Program-made: the position numbers and the translations under genes
Assembly (NCBI GenBank): GCA_000432335.1
Contig: HF995364.1
Span: 1 to 17,422 of the forward strand
Length of the DNA: 17,422 nucleotides
Origin: Firmicutes bacterium CAG:646
GTDB taxonomy: Bacteria > Bacillota > Clostridia > Lachnospirales > Lachnospiraceae
Reading direction: 5' to 3'
The notes under the pieces: generated by a model
The model's input: the letters and a program-made list of their open reading frames with translations, nothing else
The model's database searches: none
What the model was told of the DNA's origin: nothing
Shown here: in pieces, positions 1 through 7,391 of the stretch
Numbering within the stretch: position 1 is the first letter of the stretch
How the letters are laid out: every line of letters starts with the position of its first letter

Positions 1-10
1 TTTTATCTAG

Positions 11-382
11 CACAACAAGTTAAATTATATTAGAGGTTTACCATATGAAATAGAGGAATCGGCATTTATGGATGGATGTAATGTTTTTCAAACATACACC
101 AGAATTGTTCTTCCTTTGATAAAACCGATGATTTCTACGCTTTTAATTATGGATTTATTATGGATATGGAATGATTTTATGTTACCATTGTTGATTCTTA
201 ATAGATCTCAGGAATTATGGACACTTCCATTGTTCCAATATAATTTTAAAACGGAGTATTCTTTTGATTATACAATGGCATTTACGGCATATTTGATGTC
301 TATGCTGCCAATGTTGATTGTATATTGTCTCGGACAGAAACACATAATTAAAGGGCTGACTGCAGGTTCTGTAAAGGGATAG
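11..382 (+). CDS. Carbohydrate ABC transporter permease, C-terminal part (5' part outside window; frame closed at base 8)
   Basis: This is the C-terminal third of an inner-membrane permease of the MalG/UgpE (CUT1) type, which forms half of the channel of a sugar importer. The reading frame from base 11 carries the cytoplasmic EAA loop that docks on the ATPase (PYEIEESAFMDGC, bases 41-79). Two hydrophobic segments follow, and the protein ends in the family-typical GLTAGSVKG. About 100 residues follow the DG of the EAA loop, the normal distance, so the C-terminus is intact. An in-frame TAG lies at 8-10, so this frame cannot continue to the left edge; either a frameshift or nonsense mutation lies here, or the first few bases are unreliable. 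The first ATG in frame (68) lies inside the EAA loop and is not a believable native start. The stop is three bases before the response regulator, so it is transcribed with the operon downstream. Confidence 0.8.
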   Translation, partial: HNKLNYIRGLPYEIEESAFMDGCNVFQTYTRIVLPLIKPMISTLLIMDLLWIWNDFMLPLLILNRSQELWTLPLFQYNFKTEYSFDYTMAFTAYLMSMLPMLIVYCLGQKHIIKGLTAGSVKG

Positions 383-385
383 AAA

Positions 386-1891
386 ATGAAGAAAATACTG
401 ATTATAGAAGATGAAGTATATGCTAGAAAATCCATGAAGAAACAGATTAAGCTGCTTCTCAGTGACAAAAAAATTGAAATTTTGGAAGCATCAAATGGAA
501 TGCAGGGATTAGAGATGGTGAAGGAAAATCATCCAGAACTTGTTTTTACAGATATTCGAATGCCAATTATGGATGGATTGGATTTTTTAAAAGAAGTAAA
601 GAAGAATAATTCTGAAGTAAAAGTAGTTATGATAAGCGCTTATGCAGATTTTGAATATGCGAAAAAGGCGCTCCGCTATGGGGCAGAAGAATATCTGTTA
701 AAACCAATTGATGAGCAGGAATTGAGAGAATGTATTGGAAAATTTGAACAGCTAAAACAGCAGGTGCAGGAACATAAAAATTATGTAAGCGAAGATGGAT
801 TGGCTAAATACATTAAAAAGAATATTTTTTCAGATACTTTCGTAAAAGATTTTGTGAATCAAAATATATTTCGTAAAATATTTAATGTTTTTCAGGTAAT
901 GATATGTCGATTTGAAAAAAATGATGAACCGGGAGCAGAAACACTTTATAAAATCGTAAGAGAAGCTCATCCGGAAGTATTCACGGGATTTCGAATTATA
1001 GAAATTCAAAAAGGCTCGTATGCGATTATTATTCATGTGGATGGTCAAAGTATTTTTTTTCAAAAAAATATGGTTAGAATACTGGAAAAACAAGGGTGGA
1101 ATATTTCAATTGGGGTAAGCTTGGAGAGTGATTGTGTTGAAATGCTTCATTTGGCATATCAACAGGCTGCCGATGCATTAGAATGTAGGATTTTTTATGA
1201 GGACAATCTTTTATATTATCAGGATGTAATGTCAGAACATGATCGTAGTTATCATATTTCAGAAATGCAAACTAGATTTTTAAAAATGGCAATGGAAAAA
1301 AAGAATTTTGAAAAGGTAAAAACAGTCTTGCAGGAAATATATGGGGAAATAGTGAAGCAAAAATATATCAGTGCAAAAAGTTTGGAGCTATTTTTGACTC
1401 AGATAACTGTGATTTTTCGTCAAACTTCTGATGAAAAGAGTAATTGCCATTTTGAATTAATGGATTATAAGTCTTTAACTGAAATGAAAAGGGATATAGA
1501 AGATAAAGCAAAGTTGATATGTACAAAAGAAGAGGAGCATAGTGCTACAGGAGAAAATACAGTGCAGATCATGAAGGAATATGTAAAAACAAATTTTGGA
1601 AGCGACATTACAGTAAAAACATTAGCTGAAAAAGTTTTTTTTATGAATCCAGCTTATTTGAGTCATTTATTTAAAGAAAAAGTGGGAGAAAGTTTTTCAA
1701 CATATTTGTGTAAAGTACGAATGGAAAAAGCGAGAAGTTTTCTGGAAAATAGCCAATACTCTATTACAGAAATAGCAACAATAACGGGTTACAATGATAC
1801 TTCTCAATTTATAAGAATCTTTAAGAGAGAATTTGGAGTTACACCAAAAAAATACAGAGATGAAATTTTAAAAAATAAAATGTGTAAATGA
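386..1891 (+). CDS. Two-component response regulator, YesN type (REC + AraC DNA-binding domain)
   Basis: A 501-residue cytoplasmic transcription regulator. Residues 1-120 are a receiver domain with the acidic pair E8/D9, phospho-acceptor D56 in FTDIRMP, S84 and K106 in LLKP. A long middle region without a clear domain follows. Residues about 393-495 form an AraC-type domain with two helix-turn-helix units (ITVKTLAEKV near the first, SITEIATITGYNDTSQF in the second) and the closing GVTPKKYR. The start has AAAGGG just upstream and lies three bases after the permease stop. In this family the partner is usually a YesM-like sensor kinase encoded nearby; none is in the window, so it may lie to the left. 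Regulators of this type commonly control adjacent sugar ABC importers, so control of this operon is the natural inference. Confidence 0.93.
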   Translation: MKKILIIEDEVYARKSMKKQIKLLLSDKKIEILEASNGMQGLEMVKENHPELVFTDIRMPIMDGLDFLKEVKKNNSEVKVVMISAYADFEYAKKALRYGAEEYLLKPIDEQELRECIGKFEQLKQQVQEHKNYVSEDGLAKYIKKNIFSDTFVKDFVNQNIFRKIFNVFQVMICRFEKNDEPGAETLYKIVREAHPEVFTGFRIIEIQKGSYAIIIHVDGQSIFFQKNMVRILEKQGWNISIGVSLESDCVEMLHLAYQQAADALECRIFYEDNLLYYQDVMSEHDRSYHISEMQTRFLKMAMEKKNFEKVKTVLQEIYGEIVKQKYISAKSLELFLTQITVIFRQTSDEKSNCHFELMDYKSLTEMKRDIEDKAKLICTKEEEHSATGENTVQIMKEYVKTNFGSDITVKTLAEKVFFMNPAYLSHLFKEKVGESFSTYLCKVRMEKARSFLENSQYSITEIATITGYNDTSQFIRIFKREFGVTPKKYRDEILKNKMCK

Positions 1892-1906
1892 GAGGAGGAA
1901 ATCAAA

Positions 1907-3211
1907 ATGATAAATGAGGAAAGGGAGAAGAAATATTTATCACTCCTTCATCAGGAAATAGCCATGGCTTTGGGCTGTACAGAACCTGCGGCAGCAGCTT
2001 TAGCAGGTGCATATGCGGCAGATATATTGAAAGAAACTGTAGAAACAGCAACCATTAAAGTTAGTCAGTATATCTTAAAAAATGGTATGAATGTTGGAAT
2101 TCCGGGGACAGAAATGTCTGGATTGCTTATTGCTTCTGCTTTGGGAATTGTTTCGGCTCAACCGGAAAAAGAATTGATGGTTTTAAGCAAAATATCGAAG
2201 GAAGATAAAAACATCGCTTACAAAATGGTAGAAAAGAAAGCAATAAGAATAGAGCTGGCAGATACGAATGAAAAAATTTATATTGAGGCAAGGGTAAGAT
2301 CAAAAAAACATACGGCATGTGCAATTATAGCAGGTTCTCATAAAAATCTGTGTTTTCTTCAGAGGGATGATGTTGTTTTATATCAGAAAAATGATTCGGA
2401 TATAGGGAATAAAAGGGTAGAAGACGATGAAGAGTATACAGTTACAATGAAAGAAATATTTGAGTTTACACAAAATATTCAGAGTGAAAAGCTTTATTTT
2501 TTGAAGGAAATTCTTAAAATTAATCGAGAGATTGCAGTAGAAGGGATTAACGGAGAATATGGTTTAAAAGTAGGGAAAAGTATCTTATATGGAAATGAAA
2601 ATCGATTAATCGGATTGGATGTGGCAAATTATGCAGTTGCAATGACGGCTGCAGCGGCGGATGCAAGAATGGCGGGATGTGAAATGCCTGTCTTTAGTGC
2701 AGCAGGAAGTGGAAATCAAGGATTAACAGCGACAGTTCCGGTAGTAGCAGTAGGAGAAAAATTACATATAGCAGAGGAAAATATTTTAAAGGCGACCGCA
2801 TTGAGTATACTGGTAACTATTCATACAAAACATTATCTTGGAAGACTATCTGTATTATGTGGATGTTCAATTTCAGCAGCGATTGGTGTTGTATGCGGAG
2901 TAGTACGTATGTTAGGGGGAAGTTACGAGAAAATGTGCAAAGCTATTTCAACGATGGTTGCAGATATTTCAGGTGTGGTTTGTGATGGAGCAAAAGCAGG
3001 ATGCGCATTAAAAGTAGCGACTGCAGTGGATTCTGCGATGCGAGCTGCAAATATGGCTATGTGTGGTATTGGAGCTGACAGTAAGGATGGAATTGTTTGT
3101 CAGGATGTAGAAAAAACATTGAAAAATTTGGGAACATTAGGGGATTGTGGAATGAGGGCGGCTAATCCTGTAATCTTAGAAATGATGCTGCAAAAACAAA
3201 AGGAGCAGTGA
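1907..3211 (+). CDS. L-cysteine desulfidase family protein (UPF0597 / CyuA-YhaM type, serine dehydratase-alpha fold)
   Basis: A 434-residue protein of normal length for the UPF0597 family. The hallmark ALGCTEPAAAALA lies at residues 21-33, a GSGNQG loop typical of the serine dehydratase alpha fold at 267-272, and CDGAKAGCALK at 359-369. Cysteines C24, C318/C320, C359 and C366 are candidates for iron-sulfur cluster binding or catalysis. Characterised members (archaeal cysteine desulfidase, E. coli CyuA/YhaM) are cytoplasmic and split L-cysteine into sulfide, ammonia and pyruvate. The start follows a strong AGAGGAGGAAA site 15 bases after the regulator. The stop overlaps the next gene by 4 bases, which suggests translational coupling to the dipeptidase. 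Substrate assignment rests on family membership; a related amino acid such as serine is possible. Confidence 0.85.
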   Translation: MINEEREKKYLSLLHQEIAMALGCTEPAAAALAGAYAADILKETVETATIKVSQYILKNGMNVGIPGTEMSGLLIASALGIVSAQPEKELMVLSKISKEDKNIAYKMVEKKAIRIELADTNEKIYIEARVRSKKHTACAIIAGSHKNLCFLQRDDVVLYQKNDSDIGNKRVEDDEEYTVTMKEIFEFTQNIQSEKLYFLKEILKINREIAVEGINGEYGLKVGKSILYGNENRLIGLDVANYAVAMTAAAADARMAGCEMPVFSAAGSGNQGLTATVPVVAVGEKLHIAEENILKATALSILVTIHTKHYLGRLSVLCGCSISAAIGVVCGVVRMLGGSYEKMCKAISTMVADISGVVCDGAKAGCALKVATAVDSAMRAANMAMCGIGADSKDGIVCQDVEKTLKNLGTLGDCGMRAANPVILEMMLQKQKEQ

Positions 3212-4581
3212 AAATAGATATGAAGATTGAATTTCAAAAAGAAGATGCTTTGATATGGGTGAAAGCACATGAGAAAGAAATGGTTGAAGACATTTCTGCG
3301 TTAGTTCGAGTTCCAAGTGTTGCTCAGAATGGAACGGAAAAAGAACCTTATGGATTCGAATGTAAAAGAGTATTGACAGAAATGGAGAACATAGGGAAAA
3401 GGTACGGGTTTTTAACGAAAAATCATGGAAGTCGTTGTTTGAGTTTAGAATATGGAAAATCAACTACAGAGATTGGTATATGGGGACATTTAGATGTGGT
3501 GCCAGCGGGAGATGATTGGTTGTATCCTCCTTTTGAATGTAGTCGAGAAGGAGATTACCTTATTGGCAGAGGTGTTCAAGATAACAAAGGTCCTGTAATT
3601 GCAATGCTATATGCAATGCGCTATTTAAAAGAAAAAAATTTTGAACCATCTATAAAATTCAAACAAATATTAGGATGTCAGGAAGAAACGAATATGGAAG
3701 ATATAGATTATTACCTTTCTCATGAAAGAACTCCTGCATATTCGTTCGTGACAGATTGTGGTTTTCCGGTGTGTTGTGGAGAAAAAGGAATTTATAGATT
3801 AAAGATTTCTTCTGGAAATATTAGTGATAGGGTCAATGATTTTCAGGGTGGAACAGCTGCAAATGCAGTTCCAGAAACAGCTAAAATAGTAGTGAATGGA
3901 GAAGAAATAAGTGAGAAAGGTATTTCTGGTCATAGTGCATTTCCTGTTGGGACGGAAAATGCGATTGGAAAATTATGCAAAAAGATTTTGCAAAAAAAAG
4001 ATATTCCAGAAAAATCCATATGGGAATTTTTAATGAGACTTTCCGGAAAGGGTTATGGTGAACAGATAGGCATAAATTACAGAGATGATATATCTGGAGA
4101 GCTTACTTGCAATTTGGGACTAGTGAGATTGAAAAATCACAGGTTGGAAGCGGAAATAGATATTCGTTATCCTGTCACTGAAAAAGTAGAAAATATTAGA
4201 AAAAAATTAGAAGAGAAAATGAAACCAGTTGGATTTTCGATCGTGAAGGAAAAAGACAGTTCTCCGAGTTACATATCACCAGAACACTTTTTTGTTACAA
4301 TACTTATGGAAAGTTACAGAGAGGTGACGCAAGATCATAGTTCTTCTGCGTATGTAATGGGTGGGGGGACATATGCCAGAAAAATCCCTCGTGCGGTAGG
4401 GTTTGGTCCGGGCTTATCTACAAATGAATCAGCTTTGAAGCTTCCAATGGGACATGGGAATTGTCATAGTGCAGATGAAAGTCAATCAATGAAAAATTTG
4501 CAGGAAGCCTTTTTGATTTATGTACATGCGTTGCTAAATATAAATGAATATTTTAAAAGAAAAGGAGACAATAACGTATGA
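3208..4581 (+). CDS. M20 family metallo-dipeptidase (PepV / Sapep-like)
   Basis: A 457-residue zinc or manganese peptidase of PepV-like length. Metal and catalytic residues are visible in order: H94 and D96 (GHLDVVP), D125 (GVQDNKGP), E159/E160 (CQEET), D183 (VTDCGFP) and H420 (GHGNCHSADES). H242 in GHSAFP matches the lid-domain histidine region. Family members cleave dipeptides in the cytoplasm. The GTG start at 3208 overlaps the previous stop (GTGA), but AAAGGAG ends only two bases before it. The in-frame ATG at 3220 is 14 bases from that site, so neither spacing is ideal and the start is uncertain by four codons. The downstream gene overlaps by 4 bases. Next to a cysteine desulfidase, a role in releasing cysteine from a peptide or amide is plausible but not shown. 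Confidence 0.88.
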   Translation: MKIDMKIEFQKEDALIWVKAHEKEMVEDISALVRVPSVAQNGTEKEPYGFECKRVLTEMENIGKRYGFLTKNHGSRCLSLEYGKSTTEIGIWGHLDVVPAGDDWLYPPFECSREGDYLIGRGVQDNKGPVIAMLYAMRYLKEKNFEPSIKFKQILGCQEETNMEDIDYYLSHERTPAYSFVTDCGFPVCCGEKGIYRLKISSGNISDRVNDFQGGTAANAVPETAKIVVNGEEISEKGISGHSAFPVGTENAIGKLCKKILQKKDIPEKSIWEFLMRLSGKGYGEQIGINYRDDISGELTCNLGLVRLKNHRLEAEIDIRYPVTEKVENIRKKLEEKMKPVGFSIVKEKDSSPSYISPEHFFVTILMESYREVTQDHSSSAYVMGGGTYARKIPRAVGFGPGLSTNESALKLPMGHGNCHSADESQSMKNLQEAFLIYVHALLNINEYFKRKGDNNV

Positions 4582-5495
4582 AGACACAAAAATTAGGAAA
4601 AACAGGTTTAGAAGTACCCGTAATTGGTTTGGGATGTATGCGCATTCCTGCTTTGGCTGATGTGAAAGAAGTTGAAAGTTTAATTCATACAGCATTAGAG
4701 CAAGATGTGAATTTTTTTGACCATGCAGATATTTATGGGGGAGGTGAAGCAGAAGAATTATTTGGAAAGGCGATGGATCACTCTTTGCGTGAAAAAATGA
4801 TTATTCAGTCTAAATGTGCGATTCGCCCGGGTGTGGCATATGATTTTTCAAAGGAATATATTTTAAAATCAGTGGATGGAATACTTAAAAGATTAAATAC
4901 AGCGTATTTAGATATGTTATTGCTTCACAGACCAGATACATTGATGGAACCGGAAGAGGTTGCAGAAGCTTTTGAGGAGTTAGAAGCTTCTGGAAAAGTA
5001 CGTTATTTTGGGGTAAGCAATCAAAATTCTATGCAGATAGAGTTGTTAAATAAGTATTGCGGAAACAAAATTATGGTAAACCAGTTACAATTCAGCATTG
5101 CTCATTGTGATATTATCGATTCGGGATTTAATGTAAATGTTCATAATGATGCAGGAACAAATAGAGATGGATCGGTTTTAGAATATTGCCGTTTAAAAGA
5201 TATTACAATTCAGGCATGGTCTCCATTTCAATATGGAATGTTTGAAGGTGTATTTTTAAATAATGACAAGTTTCCTAAATTGAACAAGAAAATTGATGAA
5301 TTGGCAGATAAATATAACGTTTCAAATAATGCAATCGCAATCGCATGGATTTTGAGGCATCCTGCAAGAATTCAGGCGATTGTAGGAACAACAAATAAAG
5401 AGCGTTTGACGCAAATTTGTAAGGCAACAGACATAACAATTACAAAAGAAGAATGGTATGATCTATATATGGCAGCAGGCAAAGAGTTGCCGTGA
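4578..5495 (+). CDS. Aldo/keto reductase (YdhF-like)
   Basis: A 305-residue single-domain (beta/alpha)8 oxidoreductase, expected to use NADPH in the cytoplasm to reduce a carbonyl compound. The catalytic tetrad is complete: D48 and Y53 in FFDHADIYGGG, K79 in QSKC and H117 in LLLHRPD. The cofactor-end motif VGTTNKERL is present near the C-terminus. The ATG overlaps the dipeptidase stop (ATGA) and has AAAGGAGA upstream, so it is translationally coupled to that gene. It is the last gene of the left operon. The substrate cannot be read from the sequence; it may reduce a carbonyl product released by the upstream enzymes. Confidence 0.9.
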   Translation: MKTQKLGKTGLEVPVIGLGCMRIPALADVKEVESLIHTALEQDVNFFDHADIYGGGEAEELFGKAMDHSLREKMIIQSKCAIRPGVAYDFSKEYILKSVDGILKRLNTAYLDMLLLHRPDTLMEPEEVAEAFEELEASGKVRYFGVSNQNSMQIELLNKYCGNKIMVNQLQFSIAHCDIIDSGFNVNVHNDAGTNRDGSVLEYCRLKDITIQAWSPFQYGMFEGVFLNNDKFPKLNKKIDELADKYNVSNNAIAIAWILRHPARIQAIVGTTNKERLTQICKATDITITKEEWYDLYMAAGKELP

Positions 5496-5519
5496 TAATT
5501 TAGGATTCTGGGAAATAGT

Positions 5520-5580
5520 AAAAATGATACCCCATTTTCTTTGAAGAACGTAGCGTTTTTGCAAGAATCTGGGGTATCAA
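5520..5580 (-). terminator. Long hairpin terminator between convergent genes
   Basis: A perfect 10-bp stem pairs TGATACCCCA (5525-5534) with TGGGGTATCA (5570-5579). Inside it are TTCTT/AAGAA (5537-5541 with 5563-5567) and an inner AACG-TAG-CGTT hairpin. Read on the - strand the stem is followed by TTTTTACTATTT, a good intrinsic terminator for the carboxypeptidase gene whose stop lies 10 bases away. Read on the + strand it is followed by AATTGTATTTT, a weaker tail, but it probably also ends the aldo/keto reductase operon. Confidence 0.75.
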
Positions 5581-5589
5581 ATTGTATTT

Positions 5590-7071
5590 TCATCTGTGCT
5601 TTTCCCTTTTTTTCCGTTTCTGCTTTTTCCGTAACAGGATGATTTCCATAATAACTACCACAATCAGAAGGAGAACAAGCAGATAAATGTAAATCGGAAT
5701 CTTTTTGAACAGACTGGTTGCTTTTTCCATATTCGGAAGATTTATTTTTTCAGTAATATCAGATTCTGAAGCGTTTGCTTTCGCTGAATGTTCTGATACA
5801 GGAGTCAAAAGTTTTCGAATAGCTGTATCAGGTATGGATTCTTGTCCAATCTGGTACTGATTATACAGATAAGTTCTGGTGATGGCTCCGTCCGCGAGGG
5901 CAGGAACGGTCTGTATCTGTTCTGCTGTTGCTCCGGCAGGTATAGTAGCGGAGCAGCTTAGCCGAAGGTTATCTACAGTACACGGTTCTCCAAAGTAAAT
6001 GGAGGGATATAAAAACTTTGTATCGGCACAGGAACTGCGGGAGTGGATCGTGATATTCTGGAAGTTTTGGAATCCGTAATCCAGCAGCGCTGCGGTATCC
6101 ACATAAACCTGAGGACCATTGGTACGCAGAGAAACACATACAAGTTTTCGTCCGTCTCTTTCGGCATAAGTAACAAGGGTGTTCAGGGCAGCCTGTGTGA
6201 AGCCGGTTTTTCCTCCGGTACAGCCTTCATAAAAATAATCCCTCTCAGGAAACATTTTGTGGTGGTTGCTAAGCCAACGCAGTTCTCCGCAGACATTTGT
6301 GGTGGGAATACAGTAGGTATTGGTTTGACAAACTTTGCGGAAGGTGGGATTGGCATAAGCAGCCTGAGCGATCAGCGCCATATCATGGGCGGTTGTATAA
6401 TGATTTTCATCAGGCAGTCCGTTGGGATTGGTAAAATGGGTATTGGTACATCCTAGTTCTGCCGCCTTTTGATTCATCAGTTCCACAAAGGCATCTACGC
6501 TGCCGCTGATATGTTCTGCTACAGCCAGACAGACTTCATTGGCAGATTCCAGCATCATCCCATACAGACATTCTTCCATGGAGAGGATTTCTCCTACACG
6601 GATTCCGATATGTGAGCTGTCCCGTTCGATTCCGAAGATTGCGTTTTCAGAGAAAGTCACCCGTTCATCGAGACGGGAGTTTTCGATGGCAACCAGAGTA
6701 GTCAAAATCTTCGTGATGCTGGCGGGGTATTTTGTTGCGCCCATGTTTTTCTCATAAAGGATAGCGCCGCTGTCCAGATCCATTACCACCGCAGATTCTG
6801 CCCATACGGCAGGTCCCTGTGGCCATCCCTCGATTTCATTGGTCTGAATGGGTTCAAAGTAAGCGTCCGGTTCCGGGCGCTCTTCTTCCGGCGAGGAGGT
6901 TTCCTCTTTTGGAGTTTCTTCTGGTGCAGCGGTTTCTTCTGAGACGGGACTTTCCTGTCCGGAGGGAGGTGATTCTGTCTCTGTCGCAGAAACTATACTG
7001 GCGCTGAAAATACACAGAACCAAAAGAAAAGGGAGGCATTTTAGCAGCCTGGAAAATAATTTTGCATACAT
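5590..7071 (-). CDS. Serine-type D-Ala-D-Ala carboxypeptidase (PBP5/DacF-like), membrane anchored
   Basis: A 493-residue penicillin-binding protein that trims the terminal D-alanine from peptidoglycan stem peptides outside the membrane. It has a signal peptide (residues 1-29, probable cut after IVSA), then an acidic Pro/Glu/Ser-rich stretch (about 30-69), then an S11 peptidase domain. All three active-site motifs are present: S118-I-T-K121, S176-A-N178 and K288-T-G290. A C-terminal domain follows, then a transmembrane helix (about 459-480) and a strongly basic cytoplasmic tail. Family members are often anchored by an amphipathic tail; this one has a true membrane helix. The ATG at 7071 is supported by AAGGAGA eight bases upstream on the - strand. 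It has its own promoter (7107-7136) and terminator (5520-5580) and is not part of either neighbouring operon. Confidence 0.93.
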   Translation of the reverse strand: MYAKLFSRLLKCLPFLLVLCIFSASIVSATETESPPSGQESPVSEETAAPEETPKEETSSPEEERPEPDAYFEPIQTNEIEGWPQGPAVWAESAVVMDLDSGAILYEKNMGATKYPASITKILTTLVAIENSRLDERVTFSENAIFGIERDSSHIGIRVGEILSMEECLYGMMLESANEVCLAVAEHISGSVDAFVELMNQKAAELGCTNTHFTNPNGLPDENHYTTAHDMALIAQAAYANPTFRKVCQTNTYCIPTTNVCGELRWLSNHHKMFPERDYFYEGCTGGKTGFTQAALNTLVTYAERDGRKLVCVSLRTNGPQVYVDTAALLDYGFQNFQNITIHSRSSCADTKFLYPSIYFGEPCTVDNLRLSCSATIPAGATAEQIQTVPALADGAITRTYLYNQYQIGQESIPDTAIRKLLTPVSEHSAKANASESDITEKINLPNMEKATSLFKKIPIYIYLLVLLLIVVVIMEIILLRKKQKRKKREKHR

Positions 7072-7106
7072 AATGTAATCTCCTTGAAAATTCGCATTTC
7101 ATGTGC

Positions 7107-7136
7107 ATTATACCATATTGCGACATAAACTGACAA
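7107..7136 (-). promoter_or_regulatory. Sigma-70/A type promoter of the carboxypeptidase gene
   Basis: On the - strand TTGTCA (7131-7136) and TATAAT (7107-7112) are separated by 18 bases. The -10 box matches consensus fully. It points at the start codon at 7071, giving a short leader of about 30 bases that contains the ribosome site. Confidence 0.75.
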
Positions 7137-7149
7137 TTAGAGATATACA

Positions 7150-7178
7150 TTGACAGCGCTTTTTCACAGTGTTATACT
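7150..7178 (+). promoter_or_regulatory. Sigma-70/A type promoter of the thiamine operon
   Basis: TTGACA (7150-7155) and TATACT (7173-7178) are separated by 17 bases. Transcription should begin near 7185, directly before the TPP aptamer. Its -35 box lies only 13 bases from the -35 box of the divergent carboxypeptidase promoter. Confidence 0.8.
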
Positions 7179-7185
7179 GAAACAG

Positions 7186-7277
7186 TAAAAACAGGGGAGC
7201 TTGTAATGGCAGGCTGAGAGGAAGTCATCAACTTCGACCCTTTACCTGATACGGATAATGCCGTCGTAGGAAGTCAT
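7186..7277 (+). promoter_or_regulatory. TPP riboswitch (THI-box aptamer)
   Basis: The conserved parts of the thiamine pyrophosphate aptamer are all present in order: GGGGAGC (P2/P3 entry), GGCTGAGA (7212-7219), GACCC (7236-7240), ACCTGAT (7244-7250), GGATAATGCC (7253-7262) and GTAGGAAG. P3 is GCTTG/CAGGC. An optional extra hairpin GAAGT/ACTTC (7221-7225 with 7231-7235) follows CTGAGA. P5 is ACGG/CCGT. It precedes thiWMEDC and should switch the operon off when TPP is plentiful, through the terminator just downstream. Confidence 0.95.
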
Positions 7278-7303
7278 AGTTGTTGATTTTTTTCGAATTT
7301 TCG

Positions 7304-7332
7304 GAGATACCGTACAGGGTATCTCTTTTTTT
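7304..7332 (+). terminator. Riboswitch-controlled intrinsic terminator
   Basis: GAGATACC (7304-7311) pairs with GGTATCTC (7318-7325) around a 6-base loop and is followed by seven T. It is the expression platform of the TPP riboswitch. CCGTA (7310-7314) in this hairpin can also pair with TACGG (7250-7254) of the aptamer, a candidate antiterminator pairing that TPP binding would prevent; this last point is inference. Confidence 0.88.
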
Positions 7333-7378
7333 GTGGGCTGCTCTGTATGAGCTGTTATATCTCCCTGAAATGAGAAAA

Positions 7379-7385
7379 GGAGAGG
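7379..7385 (+). promoter_or_regulatory. Ribosome binding site deciding the thiW start
   Basis: GGAGAGG lies 6 bases before ATG 7392. An upstream in-frame TTG at 7386 touches this site directly and cannot be the start, so the gene begins at 7392. Confidence 0.75.
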
Positions 7386-7391
7386 TTGGAA

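Noticed and set aside
6043..6456. Open frame of 137 codons on the + strand
   Set aside because: It is antisense to the carboxypeptidase catalytic domain and its translation shows no domain.
7386..7391. TTG start for thiW two codons before the ATG
   Set aside because: It abuts the ribosome site with no spacing; ATG 7392 has correct spacing.
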